This document shows positions 11,401-19,885 of a DNA stretch of 50,999 bases, one piece after another (the first letter of the stretch is position 1; every line of letters starts with the position of its first letter). Origin of the DNA: Clostridia bacterium (GTDB taxonomy: Bacteria; Bacillota; Clostridia; Oscillospirales; Acutalibacteraceae); contig JAQXZA010000004.1 in assembly GCA_029226955.1 (NCBI GenBank), positions 1 to 50,999 on the forward strand, given 5' to 3'. The notes below the pieces were generated by a model. It was not told where the DNA came from, ran no database searches, and saw nothing but the letters and a program-made list of their open reading frames with translations. A program made the translations under genes and the position numbers.

Positions 11401-12029
11401 GTGAATTAGTAGGTAAAGCGGCAAACTTGAATGACGATCAGATTACCGAGTTAGCAAAGCTTCCGTGTGGTGTTGCAGCAGTATATCAAAACGAATGGAT
11501 ACAGCCTGTTTTATGTAAAGTGAATAAGTATTCAGGGGAGGAAGTTCCATATTCTTATGATATAAATGACGATGAGGATATTTACGGAGTGAGTAAAAAC
11601 AACCTTGTAAAAGAGTCTTTGCTTGACTTTATAATGAGCAAAGAAATTTTAAGAAAAGGCGATGTAACAGATATTCAAAAGTTAAAAGATATGGTTATAA
11701 AGTCAAAACTTAATACAGGTGTAAAGTGTGACTTTATCGAATATATATCCTCAGAAAAAGATAATGCAATCCCGGCTTTGAGAAAATTGATTTATGATTT
11801 TCTTGACGCAGGAAAAGCAATTCAAGCGTCAAAAAATTATAATAACATAAGAGAATGGGTACATGCTGTTGTGAATGAATTAGAGCCTTCAATAAAACAT
11901 TATTCCAAACAACAAATTGACTTGGTTATCGCTTTATTGTTATATGAGCAATCAATAAGAGAAGCAGATTATTATGAGCTTTTTGGAAGGTTTACAGAAA
12001 TATATCGTGATGATGGAGGAGTGTTCTGA
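8427..12029 (+). CDS. HerA/FtsK-like P-loop ATPase with Ser/Ala/Val repeat region
   Basis: 1200 residues. The C-terminal half is a HerA/VirB4-like motor: Walker A GSTGSGKS (688-695) and Walker B VLEEAH (916-921), followed by sensor-like DQAPG and RNTNTKIIMRLPD segments. Such ATPases pump DNA or protein through ring-shaped hexamers. The N-terminal part is unusual: residues about 285-375 are Ser/Thr/Asn/Lys-rich low complexity, and about 395-470 form repeated SVxxSV/AxxV units interspersed with Gly-rich stretches. Start ATG sits 9 nt after AAGGAGG, which overlaps the stop of the GTPase gene. Its stop overlaps the next ATG (TGATG). The motor could process or translocate the HNH protein or DNA; that is inference. 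Confidence 0.82.
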   Translation: MGIKNIIAKVGQKTGNKVAKLSALSPDQLVEVQKNREKYLSEMPDPTDSVAVELTNRLLAASGVEIFNAYLPQLSKLYVPISKDVEYTEEFRPEHNIRYFNITKWVTDKKENNLEKLVNVYEVLSNEECNIALIFRRRCEITEVYLAVTNTKNADNSVDINNFKERLAGAIRGNFPGSEWKDDGIGVIPFLDGRTPYSVASASNIPTEKSEKFISQTIEKLLDGYIPDTADKEYTIILLATPIQDVAERKLRLSEIYSGLVPYSSWQTNFTYNENNAVNSAATIGVNVGASAGIQNGQNQSVTNSDGKTDSLSKSETDSKGQNITDTNTKTETNSQGTTKSESNSHTKGSNKSRTKTEGTNDSVGVGAFQSVSGGVNIFGLGANATAGLSESYNHGWSKSTAETVADSVSDSVTKAVAKNITKSSADSVSKSVGNTVGHSIANTLGRAVSQSVAKTAGVFSSTNFGLNFGANFARSSSVTATIGKGEGITQSHINYNIQHALELIQEQMKRYEQSTALGMWDFAAYVLSEDQNVANNVAHSYIALTQGEQSYMSQVAINLWRGDMADNSGDAKEICKYLRELRHPLFALNPDITEKDATFNVYPAVVTATTSLSGKELAYSLNFPQKSVSGLPVIECTEFGRNIVTYDTEYKKEIKLKLGHIFHMNHQEKGIVSVSKSSLASHTFITGSTGSGKSNAVYQLLNEARNNDIKFLVVEPAKGEYKSVFGMENDVSVYGTNPELTPMLRINPFSFPKGIHILEHLDRLVEIFNVCWPMYAAMPAVLKSAVEKSYSDCGWNLNTSKNKYGENIFPTFADVAENVKKIIDSSEYDTDNKGAYKGALLTRLESLTNGINGMIFVQDEIDTAKLFDKNVIIDLSRVGSSETKSLIMGMLVLKLQEYRMTTTDSINAELNHITVLEEAHNILKRTSTEQSSEGANLLGKSVEMLANAIAEMRTYGEGFVIVDQAPGLLDLSTIRNTNTKIIMRLPDLSDRELVGKAANLNDDQITELAKLPCGVAAVYQNEWIQPVLCKVNKYSGEEVPYSYDINDDEDIYGVSKNNLVKESLLDFIMSKEILRKGDVTDIQKLKDMVIKSKLNTGVKCDFIEYISSEKDNAIPALRKLIYDFLDAGKAIQASKNYNNIREWVHAVVNELEPSIKHYSKQQIDLVIALLLYEQSIREADYYELFGRFTEIYRDDGGVF

Positions 12030-12694
12030 TGGAATTAGTAAAAAATGTAAGTGAAGTAAGCGAAAAAAGCAAACCGGAGGTTAATAAGTTCAAAGAAATA
12101 AAAACCGAAACAAACATTACTCCGGAAGAAACCCGGAATTTTTGGGATAAACTTTTTAGCCGTATGGAGGAAGAAAATGATCCTGTAAAAGAAAATTCAA
12201 ATGAAAAATCAGAAAATACAGTTAAAGATGTAACGAAGGAAAATAATCCTGTCAAAGAAACTTCAGATGAAGAATTAGAAAATACAGTTAAAGAGTACAT
12301 TAAAGATGTAAAGGATAAATCTGAAATGCCGGATATAATTTCGGATAAATCGTTTGAAGCGTCTGACCTTAAAAAAATATCTCCCGAAGAAAATGCGAAA
12401 ATGCATGAAGAGTTCGTTGCAAAAAGGGAATTGTTGATTAGTCAATGGGAAGATAAGCATGACTGTTTGTGGCCTACATACAAAGAAGATGTAATTATAA
12501 CAAACAAGAATGGAAAAGAAGTCACTATACACAGTGCCGGAGATAGATATGACGCTCATCACATACAGCCGCTGTGTCTTGGTGGTAAAAATGAAGTCGA
12601 CAATATTACGCCTTTGAGAGCAGAGGTTCACTTTGACCATAGAGGCGTTCACGCAACAGGAAGCCCATATGACAAACTTAATAAAATGTTTTAG
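12029..12694 (+). CDS. HNH nuclease, probable toxin/effector
   Basis: 221 residues. The C-terminal third is an HNH (His-Me finger) domain: DAHHIQPL with paired His at 177-178, then a GGKNEVDNITPL Asn-bearing loop and AEVHFDH, the layout of HNH toxins and restriction nucleases. The N-terminal two thirds are highly charged and probably disordered, with a duplicated block (around NDPVKENSNEKSENTVKD and NNPVKETSDEELENTVKE). The ATG overlaps the stop of the ATPase gene by one base (TGATG) behind GGAGGAG. The next gene is a SUKH protein, a common immunity partner of nuclease toxins, so this is best read as the DNA-cutting effector of the cassette. Confidence 0.8.
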   Translation: MELVKNVSEVSEKSKPEVNKFKEIKTETNITPEETRNFWDKLFSRMEEENDPVKENSNEKSENTVKDVTKENNPVKETSDEELENTVKEYIKDVKDKSEMPDIISDKSFEASDLKKISPEENAKMHEEFVAKRELLISQWEDKHDCLWPTYKEDVIITNKNGKEVTIHSAGDRYDAHHIQPLCLGGKNEVDNITPLRAEVHFDHRGVHATGSPYDKLNKMF

Positions 12695-12707
12695 GAGGTA
12701 ATTAACA

Positions 12708-13064
12708 ATGACAGTAAAAGAGTATTTTGAACTCTTGCCATCATTAAAAATTGATAATAATAAGGTATCTGAAATAGAAAAGGTTTATGGTACGATTTTG
12801 CCTGAAACAGTAAAAAAAATCGTATCTGAATGTGACGAATCGTTTTTTATTGATGATTATCGAGTTTTATCTTTTGATGAAATTCGTGATGCCGAAGAAA
12901 ATCTGGAAGTTAAATTTTCAGATTTTGATATTATTCCGTTGTTTGACTGTGGTAATAATGATTTTATTGTATATCATTTCAAAACCGAAAAATGGTCACT
13001 TTTTAATATTGTGGATGCTTGTATTTTTAAAATAAAATCCAGACTTGACGAACTAATGTATTAA
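12708..13064 (+). CDS. SMI1/KNR4 (SUKH) family protein, probable immunity protein
   Basis: 118 residues with the SUKH fold pattern: short N-terminal helix with a LPSLKIDN start, VYGTILPETVKKIVSEC near residues 25-42, the central YRVLSFDEIRDA strand-helix, and an acidic DFDIIPLFDCGNNDFIVYHF segment. SUKH proteins often neutralise nuclease toxins encoded immediately upstream, which matches the HNH gene 13 nt away. The start follows AGGAGG. No promoter of its own is visible, so it likely shares the cassette transcript. Immunity function is inferred from the family and gene order. Confidence 0.78.
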   Translation: MTVKEYFELLPSLKIDNNKVSEIEKVYGTILPETVKKIVSECDESFFIDDYRVLSFDEIRDAEENLEVKFSDFDIIPLFDCGNNDFIVYHFKTEKWSLFNIVDACIFKIKSRLDELMY

Positions 13065-13715
13065 AATAATAGTTGTCACTGGAATTTTAAATTAGGTACA
13101 ATACTCTATGTTAAAATGGAAGTAGCAGTATATGTATATCACAATTTGCTTTATACAAATCTCCAACCGCCTATATTTTGTCTACAAAAGCACATAAAAC
13201 ATAAAAGATAATATAGATAACAGTATCGAGGGTGTCGCCATATGAACTATTCTTTTGCTTTTTGCCTGCCTGATTATTATTGAATAATTGTCTAACATCT
13301 CTGCCAAGAACATACTGTGATCTCTCTATCAATAAAAATTCTGTAATTTTGCAAACTATTTCTTAAAATAGAGCAACTCTTTTCAAAAAACGCAAACAAT
13401 AGCAAACCATAACTGCCTCCGCAATTCTTCGCTCTATATTTCTTGCCAATCTTATATGCGGATAATATAATAGGCTCTATAATAAATGTTGGGGTAAGCA
13501 AATAGAGTCAAAAAAACTTTTTAAAATTTTTTCAAATTGTACAGTTACAAATACGAAAAAAATTCAGCAAAATTCTAATAAAGAAATAATCGTTGATAAA
13601 TATTTTAGTTTTATTATTCTATAATGGAATTTTATATATCTTTCATATAGCTTATTAAAATTTCATTCATAAAAACTCAACTTGTTCAAAACCCTGTACT
13701 TACTTTTCGGAAATC
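13065..13715 (+). other. AT-rich intergenic region without a supportable gene
   Basis: About 650 bases separate the SUKH gene from the LytTR regulator. Stop codons are dense on both strands. The only open frame is a 69-residue minus-strand stretch (13292-13501) with no ribosome site and no recognisable domain. An imperfect inverted repeat (GGCTCTAT near 13471 and ATAGAGTC near 13502) is followed by A-rich and then T-rich sequence and could be a weak terminator. Otherwise nothing was recognised. Confidence 0.5.
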
Positions 13716-13744
13716 TTGCTAAAATATGAAAAAAAGTTTATAAT
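13716..13744 (+). promoter_or_regulatory. Sigma-A-type promoter for the LytTR response regulator
   Basis: TTGCTA at 13716-13721 and TATAAT at 13739-13744 are separated by exactly 17 bp, a near-consensus housekeeping promoter. Transcription would begin about 13751, leaving a 60-nt leader if translation starts at 13811. Confidence 0.65.
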
Positions 13745-13810
13745 TAAGATTGTTATGTAATATAAACAATGAATGTAGTAAAAAACAATAGAACGAAAGG
13801 TGTGATTGAT

Positions 13811-14533
13811 TTGGAATCCCGAAATCACATTTTTAATATAGCTGTTTGTGATGATGAACCGTATTCTCTTGAAAAGATTTCTGAAATGACTAAGAATATA
13901 TGCGAAAAAGAAAGCATTAAATCGAATATTTCCTGTTTTAAAAACGGAAAAGAATTACTTGATGAAATTAACAACGGTAAGGAGTTTGATTTGCTTTTAC
14001 TTGATGTTATGATGCCGCAACAGAACGGAATGGAACTGGCGGAATTTTTACGCAAAGGTTTGTTTGACGGTTCGATTGTATTTATATCAAGTAACAAGGA
14101 AATGGCTCTGAGAGGATATGAAGTATCTGCCGCACGGTATCTTGCAAAGCCAATTGAAGAAGAACGACTGCACGAGGCAATTCTTCATTGTTTTGGACAG
14201 GTACAGACAAAGCAGGAACTTTTAATTCCCATAAACGGTGGCACTCAAAGATTAAAAACCGAAAAAATAATGTATATTGAAACACAGGGACGAGGTTGCC
14301 ATATTGTTATGGAACAGGACGGATATGTTACTGCAATGCGGATTTCTGAGCTTGAAGAAAAAGTTTCGGAACAGGGATTTATCCGATGTCATCAGGGATT
14401 CCTTGTCAATATGCGTTTTATCGTTGTTGTTCGTGCCACGGAAGTGGAACTTATGAACGGAATTCATATTCCTGTCAGTAAACATCGTATTCAGGAGGTT
14501 CGCAGACAATTCTTTTCCTGGATGGAAAAATAA
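13811..14533 (+). CDS. LytTR-family response regulator (AgrA/VirR type)
   Basis: An N-terminal receiver domain has the acidic pocket VCDDE and phosphoacceptor LLLLDVMMP. A C-terminal LytTR DNA-binding domain follows (from about INGGTQRLKTEKIMYIE to RCHQGFLVNMRFI). LytTR regulators bind pairs of 9-bp direct repeats upstream of target promoters. I chose TTG 13811 because a GAACGAAAGG ribosome site ends at 13800; an in-frame ATG at 13769 would add 14 residues but lacks a ribosome site. The gene converges on the sensor kinase, with only 3 nt between the two stop codons. A matching operator lies upstream of the secreted repeat protein at 16588. Confidence 0.88.
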   Translation: MESRNHIFNIAVCDDEPYSLEKISEMTKNICEKESIKSNISCFKNGKELLDEINNGKEFDLLLLDVMMPQQNGMELAEFLRKGLFDGSIVFISSNKEMALRGYEVSAARYLAKPIEEERLHEAILHCFGQVQTKQELLIPINGGTQRLKTEKIMYIETQGRGCHIVMEQDGYVTAMRISELEEKVSEQGFIRCHQGFLVNMRFIVVVRATEVELMNGIHIPVSKHRIQEVRRQFFSWMEK

Positions 14534-14536
14534 CAA

Positions 14537-16504
14537 TTATTCATACGGAATAATCACAGAAATTTTAAATATATTTCCGTTAGTTTCTATGGAAACCATA
14601 TCATTGAAATTTTTCATAATTCGGCGGATAATTTTCAGACCATACCCATGCTTTGCCATGGGTATTTTTTGTTGCCGTTTATATGTACGGATTTCAGATG
14701 ATTGTTTAATCTGACATTTATCAGGATTCATAGTATTTTCACATAAAAAGATAAAATTGTTGTTTTTGCAGTGAAAGTCAAGTTTTATATACGGCTTTTC
14801 ACTTTCGGAAGAACAGGCATAGTCAATCGCATTATCAAGGATATTCGTAATAAGTGAACATAGCTGTGTATTTGTCAAAGGCAGTTTTTCGGGTGCTTTT
14901 GAACGGATAATTTCAACCTCTATTCCCTTATCAGCGGCAATGCCGAGTTTGCCGTTTATAATAATATCAAGCATTTGGTTTCCGCTTTGTACAACAGGGC
15001 GGATTTCTTTCATTTGTCCGATTAACTGTTCCAGATAGGCAGGCAGCTGTTCGGGATTCTGTTGTGCCATAGTTTGCATTAATGTGTAGTGTTTCATTGC
15101 GTCGTGTCGCAGCATCATTATTTCCTCAGACTGTCGGCACAGATTTTCGTAGCTTTCCATTGCAAGTTCGTTTCTTGCAGTCAACACGGCGTTTTCTGTT
15201 CTTCGGGTGGTTTCATTTTCCACAAGCTCAATTATAATTGCACTGACGCCTGAAAACAGACACAGATTCCATATAAGTTTTAATGTAAAGTCAGGAACAA
15301 GAGTGCTTATGTCACCTGAAATCAAATTAAGTATATTTTGGGCATAATCTGGGAATGTAATTAAACTGATTAAAAAGAACACTGTATAAATTCCGCTTAC
15401 AATAAGTGCTGTCACTGAGAAATGTCGGAAAAATCTGCTACCCTTATTCCATTGTATGAATGAACCGACAAGCACTGCGAGCAGAGATACAAAATCCGTA
15501 TATTGCGGAAGATTTATTATGAATACATAAGCGTCGCCATATTCAATCAATTTTGTGCATTGAATAATACAATACAGGGCAATACTGCACCATTGAAGAA
15601 TTGTGGTGCCAACGAGAAGCCAACGCAATCTTTTGGATTTTATTGTGATAAATATCAGTAATGCTCCTACGGACAGATGAAAACTCAGCCATACAGGATC
15701 TATTGGCAACAGCTTGAAATATTGATAGAAAAACGAAGCCTGAGCCAGTATGCCGCACATCTGAAAGAAAGCGGCTGTGGCAAGTACAGGGAGAGCTGCA
15801 TTTTTGTTTCCAAGCGTTGCATTAAGAACGAAAGCAATCATCAAAAGAATTTCAAGAGCAAAAAGCAGAACAGCAGGAATCATAGTCCGTGCGGTATCTG
15901 CAATCAGTCCGCTTTCGTAGGAATAGCCGCAATAAAGAGTAACCTCACACGGATAAACGGTGTTGTCTTCGCCTTGTTTTTCGGAATACAGCGGCGTTGA
16001 TTGTGCAATAGTCAAAGTGTGTCCGACATAGTCCAGAGGAAGTGACACAACAACAGGTTCGGATTTATCAAATTCGAGCATAGGAAGTTCAAGATAACCA
16101 ATACGGTTGTCAGCGTCAGGGCAGTCCGTATAAATCAGTGAATTATCAAGAAATACACTTATGCTACGGTTGGCAACGCCTATACGCAAAGCAGGGCTGT
16201 CAAGAGTTTCGGTCATTTCACGGGAAAAATAGAAAGTCTGTCCCGCATAGTCCAGACCGTCATATCCGCCGAATCCGTTTGAAATAAGATTTTTGACTTT
16301 TCCCTGTTGGTTGGAATAAACTGTCCAGCCCTTTTCGCCCTCCCATTCCTGACCGTCACCGGCAAGTAATGAAAGATTATAGGACTTGTCCTCCATAGGA
16401 TATGTATAGTAAAAAACGGCTATGGCGGACACAGCACAAAGAATAAGAGATAATATCACCGACAGGCATATTGAAGGTATGGATATTTTTGATGTATGTT
16501 TCAT
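14537..16504 (-). CDS. Sensor histidine kinase with extracellular and multi-TM sensor region (AgrC-like GHKL kinase)
   Basis: 655 residues on the minus strand. An N-terminal anchor (about 8-30) is followed by an extracellular domain of about 170 residues, a block of seven or so transmembrane helices (about 205-420), and a kinase core with H-box MLRHDAMKHY (His near residue 470), N-box NILDNAIDYA near 554 and a KHGYGLKIIRRIM G-box. The architecture resembles 7TMR-DISM sensors joined to an AgrC-type kinase. It is the natural partner of the convergent LytTR regulator. The signal is unknown; exported peptides from this locus are candidates by analogy with agr systems, which is inference. Confidence 0.85.
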   Translation of the reverse strand: MKHTSKISIPSICLSVILSLILCAVSAIAVFYYTYPMEDKSYNLSLLAGDGQEWEGEKGWTVYSNQQGKVKNLISNGFGGYDGLDYAGQTFYFSREMTETLDSPALRIGVANRSISVFLDNSLIYTDCPDADNRIGYLELPMLEFDKSEPVVVSLPLDYVGHTLTIAQSTPLYSEKQGEDNTVYPCEVTLYCGYSYESGLIADTARTMIPAVLLFALEILLMIAFVLNATLGNKNAALPVLATAAFFQMCGILAQASFFYQYFKLLPIDPVWLSFHLSVGALLIFITIKSKRLRWLLVGTTILQWCSIALYCIIQCTKLIEYGDAYVFIINLPQYTDFVSLLAVLVGSFIQWNKGSRFFRHFSVTALIVSGIYTVFFLISLITFPDYAQNILNLISGDISTLVPDFTLKLIWNLCLFSGVSAIIIELVENETTRRTENAVLTARNELAMESYENLCRQSEEIMMLRHDAMKHYTLMQTMAQQNPEQLPAYLEQLIGQMKEIRPVVQSGNQMLDIIINGKLGIAADKGIEVEIIRSKAPEKLPLTNTQLCSLITNILDNAIDYACSSESEKPYIKLDFHCKNNNFIFLCENTMNPDKCQIKQSSEIRTYKRQQKIPMAKHGYGLKIIRRIMKNFNDMVSIETNGNIFKISVIIPYE

Positions 16505-16587
16505 ATAAAAACCCCGTTTTCTTAGTTACAATTTTAGTATAAATATATTTTCATAAAGTGTCAACTCGTTAAGAGGATAAAAAATGC

Positions 16588-16617
16588 CCAGTTATGTCGT
16601 TTTTTTGCCCAGTTTTG
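16588..16617 (+). promoter_or_regulatory. LytTR-type operator: two 9-bp direct repeats, 21 bp apart
   Basis: CCAGTTATG (16588-16596) and CCAGTTTTG (16609-16617) are direct repeats with a 12-bp spacer, so they lie on the same helix face. This is the geometry and close to the sequence of AgrA/LytTR sites. The AT-rich stretch downstream holds possible -10 elements (TATAGG at 16642 and TATAGT at 16656) but no good -35, as expected for an activator-dependent promoter. It would drive the gene at 16701, probably by the regulator at 13811. Confidence 0.7.
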
Positions 16618-16700
16618 CATAAGGCATAGAAAAATTTTTTGTATAGGTTTATATTTATAGTAGGCAAAAAAGCACAATTTTATGAACGGAGGAATATCAA

Positions 16701-19700
16701 ATGAAACTATTTAAAAAAGCAGGACTTGTAATTTCTTTAATGGCTATGGCAACGGCTGTTTTTTCAGCCAATGTATCGGCTGCCACGGTCAGCGACGGAA
16801 TACAGACCGAAATCAGTGTAATTTCACAGGACAGTAATAATGCAAGTATTGAGGCAGTTGTCAAAAATACTAATGACTATGCAATTGACGGAATAAACTG
16901 CAAGCTGTCTGTATCTGAAAATGCCGTATTAAACGGTGAAGATGCAAAAAAGGACATATCACTTGCAGGCGGTAATTCGGAAAGTCTTAAAGCTGAAATC
17001 CGCCTGAATAACGCTGAGGAAACTGACCCGACAGAACAATCCACGACTTCAACCGTGCCTGTTTCTTCTGATGTGGAAGAAAAATCCGATAACAACGCTG
17101 TTCAGACAGGACAAAACAATAATGTTATTCCTGTTGCAATACTTTGCATTGTTTCACTTGCGGTTGTTTCAGCAATTTTATGCAAGAAGAAAAACAAGAG
17201 AATGTTATCAGTAATTCTTTGTCTGTGCCTGACAATTCCGGTATTTTCAGCAGGCTTAATAAGTGTTGATGCTACGGACGGCGACAGCATAAATGTTATA
17301 ACAGATGAGGCTGTCATCACAATAAACGGAACAGATATAACCGTAACATTTACAGTTGAGTACCCTGATGTAAATAACGAAAATAAAATTGAATATCCTA
17401 TAACTATGGAGAAAATAAAAGAGGCTGCTAAAACCGGGAATCTCCTGAAAAGTTACAGCAGTTTTGCAATGAATATTGAAAATCCTACGGTTAATAATCC
17501 GGACGCTTTTATAGATTACTCTTATTGCGATAAAGACTTTTATTATACAGAATGTAAAGCCTACGCTGCATTGTTTGTTGACGGAAAAATGGAATATATC
17601 AATTCTGACGGAAAAAAAGGCAGATATATGTATGTTAAAACAGAACCTATAACTGCCGATACTGAAAATCTTTTCTTTAATGAAGAATTATCCCGTGATG
17701 AAACAATCACAAGCAGTAAAAAAGACGGCGATGTTATCTATGTTTCAACAATAATAAAAAATGCTGAAATAACGGCTCAGATAGAGCAAATGTACAGTAT
17801 GGAATATAAAGAGGGAGATTATATGCATTGTGATTATGTTCTTGATGCTAATACACTTATTCCTCTGTCAGTAAACGAGTCAATTATCAGAAGTGACGGA
17901 ACAAGCGAAGATTTTCTGAATGTCATTACTGAGATAAATGCTGACAGACCTGCAACAGCACAGGAACTTTACGGTTATTATACACAGACAACCGATTTGC
18001 GTACAGTTACTATAATCAGTGACCCCGATACCCCTGAGGAAGAAACTTTCTCGGTAAGTGTGCCGAAGAATGTCGGTGTTTTACCTAATATATCAAAAGA
18101 CTATGGAGAAATTCATATTGACAGGGAATGTACACAAAAATACACAGGCGGTGCTGATCCTGCCAAAGACGCAACATTCTATATCAGGAAAAAGACAGAA
18201 ATCACCGAAAATTATCCGATAACTATGGAGGAAATCAAAGAGGCTGCCAGAACAGTGAACATTCTGAAAAAATACGACAGCTTTGGCTTTAAGTCGGAAT
18301 ATCTGGTGAAGGGTGGAACAGAAACCAACCCGATGTATGTTTATTGCGACCATGATGTATATTACGGCGACTCAATTTTCTATGATGATCCCGACTTAAC
18401 AAAGGCAATATATATTGACGGAGAATTGAAATATTCAAATGCAGGTGGAGTAAGTGGTGCATATCTTTTCGCCAAAATGAATCCTTATGATGATTCATTT
18501 TTCAAAAATATTTTTATGGATGAGGAAAAAACTGCTGAGGAGATTATATTAAGCAGCAAAAAAGACGGCGACAAAATTTATGTTGAAACAAAAAGTACTG
18601 AAAAAAATACAGCTTCTACACTTGAATTTTTTGGGATTGGATACAAAGACGGAGATTATATGAAGGTTGATTATGTTCTTGATGCAGATACATACATACC
18701 ATTGTCTGTATCGGAGAAAATTGTCAGCAAAGACGGAACATCTTATGATTTTTGGAAAGGTGTTACCGAAATAAACACTGACAAACCTGAAATGGCAAAG
18801 GATCTTTACGGCTATTATACACAGACAACAGATTTGCGTACAGTTACCATAATCAGTGACCCGAATACTTCTGAGGAAGAAAGTTTCTCAGTAAATGTAC
18901 CAAAGAATATCAAGGTTTATCCTTATATACCGGAAGAATATGAAGGATTTTATATTGACAGGGAGTGTACACAAAAATACACAGGCAGTGCTGATCTTGC
19001 CAAGGACGCAACATTCTATATCAGGAAAAAGACAGAAATAGTTGAAAATTATCCCATAACCATGGAGGAAATCAAAGAGGCTTCTAAAACCGGGAATATT
19101 CTGAAAAATTACAGCAGTTTTTCAATGAATATTGAAAATCCTACGGTTGATAATCCGAACACTTTTATAGATTACTCTTATTGCGATAAAGACTTTTATT
19201 ATTCAGAATGTAAAGCCTACGCTGCATTGTTTGTTGACGGAAAAATGGAATATATCAATTCTGACGGAAAAAAAGGCAGATATATGTATGTTAAAACAGA
19301 ACCTATAGCTGCCGATAATGAAAATCTTTTCTATAATGAAGAATTATCTCAGGGTGAAACAATCACAAGCAGCAAAAAAGACGGTGATGTTATTTATGTT
19401 TCAACAGTAATAAAAAATGCTGAATTAATTGTTCAGATAGAGAAAATGTACAGTATGGAATATAAAGACGGAGATTATATAAAGTGCGATTATGTTCTTG
19501 ATGCGGATACCCTTATTCCTTTGTCATTAAATGAGTTAATTATCAGAAGTGACGGAACGAGCGTTGATTTTATGAAAATTGTTACCGAAACAAATGTTGA
19601 CAGACCTGAAATGGCAAATGAACTTTATGGCTATTATACACAGACAACCGATCTTCGTACAGTTACTGTAATCAGTGACCCCGATACTCCTGAGGAAGAA

Positions 19701-19883
19701 ATTTTTTCAGTTAATGTTCCAAAAAATATCAATGTTTATCCTTTTATACCAAAAGATTATGAAGGATTTTATATTAACAGGGAATGTACGCAAAAATACA
19801 CAGGCGGTGCTGATCCTGCCAAGGACGCAACATTCTATATCAGGAAAAAAAGCACAGACAACAATAAATCAGGAGGAAATTGA
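16701..19883 (+). CDS. Large secreted/membrane-anchored protein with three tandem repeats
   Basis: 1060 residues. An N-terminal Sec signal peptide (about 1-27, ending VSA) is followed by a Thr/Ser/Glu-rich linker. Then come a sortase-like VQTGQNNN, a hydrophobic segment and KKKNKR (about 135-168), directly followed by a second signal-like hydrophobic stretch (MLSVILCLCLTIPVFSAG). From about residue 232 the rest is three copies of a 270-280-residue unit starting YPITMEEIKEA, each ending in an InlB-like module (TVTIISDPDTPEE ... IDRECTQKYTGGADPAKD). Start ATG follows GGAGG. No family was recognised beyond the InlB-like resemblance. It heads the operon behind a LytTR operator; a role as receptor, immunity or surface protein for the exported peptides is conceivable but unproven. 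Confidence 0.8.
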   Translation: MKLFKKAGLVISLMAMATAVFSANVSAATVSDGIQTEISVISQDSNNASIEAVVKNTNDYAIDGINCKLSVSENAVLNGEDAKKDISLAGGNSESLKAEIRLNNAEETDPTEQSTTSTVPVSSDVEEKSDNNAVQTGQNNNVIPVAILCIVSLAVVSAILCKKKNKRMLSVILCLCLTIPVFSAGLISVDATDGDSINVITDEAVITINGTDITVTFTVEYPDVNNENKIEYPITMEKIKEAAKTGNLLKSYSSFAMNIENPTVNNPDAFIDYSYCDKDFYYTECKAYAALFVDGKMEYINSDGKKGRYMYVKTEPITADTENLFFNEELSRDETITSSKKDGDVIYVSTIIKNAEITAQIEQMYSMEYKEGDYMHCDYVLDANTLIPLSVNESIIRSDGTSEDFLNVITEINADRPATAQELYGYYTQTTDLRTVTIISDPDTPEEETFSVSVPKNVGVLPNISKDYGEIHIDRECTQKYTGGADPAKDATFYIRKKTEITENYPITMEEIKEAARTVNILKKYDSFGFKSEYLVKGGTETNPMYVYCDHDVYYGDSIFYDDPDLTKAIYIDGELKYSNAGGVSGAYLFAKMNPYDDSFFKNIFMDEEKTAEEIILSSKKDGDKIYVETKSTEKNTASTLEFFGIGYKDGDYMKVDYVLDADTYIPLSVSEKIVSKDGTSYDFWKGVTEINTDKPEMAKDLYGYYTQTTDLRTVTIISDPNTSEEESFSVNVPKNIKVYPYIPEEYEGFYIDRECTQKYTGSADLAKDATFYIRKKTEIVENYPITMEEIKEASKTGNILKNYSSFSMNIENPTVDNPNTFIDYSYCDKDFYYSECKAYAALFVDGKMEYINSDGKKGRYMYVKTEPIAADNENLFYNEELSQGETITSSKKDGDVIYVSTVIKNAELIVQIEKMYSMEYKDGDYIKCDYVLDADTLIPLSLNELIIRSDGTSVDFMKIVTETNVDRPEMANELYGYYTQTTDLRTVTVISDPDTPEEEIFSVNVPKNINVYPFIPKDYEGFYINRECTQKYTGGADPAKDATFYIRKKSTDNNKSGGN
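17394..19856 (+). repeat. Three tandem in-gene repeats of about 0.82 kb
   Basis: Copies begin at 17394, 18213 and 19050 (units of 819, 837 and about 807 nt), each starting with the codons for YPITME. Copies 1 and 3 are much closer to each other, with long nearly identical stretches around IENPTV and YSYCDKDFYY, than to copy 2. This suggests duplication or gene conversion between the outer copies. Confidence 0.85.
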
Positions 19884-19885
19884 TT

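Noticed and set aside
13292-13501. 69-residue minus-strand frame after the SUKH gene
   Set aside because: No ribosome site, no recognisable domain, in AT-rich intergenic DNA.
13541-13549. ACAGTTACA, resembling one LytTR half-site, upstream of the response regulator
   Set aside because: No second repeat lies 21 bp on either side, so it is probably chance.
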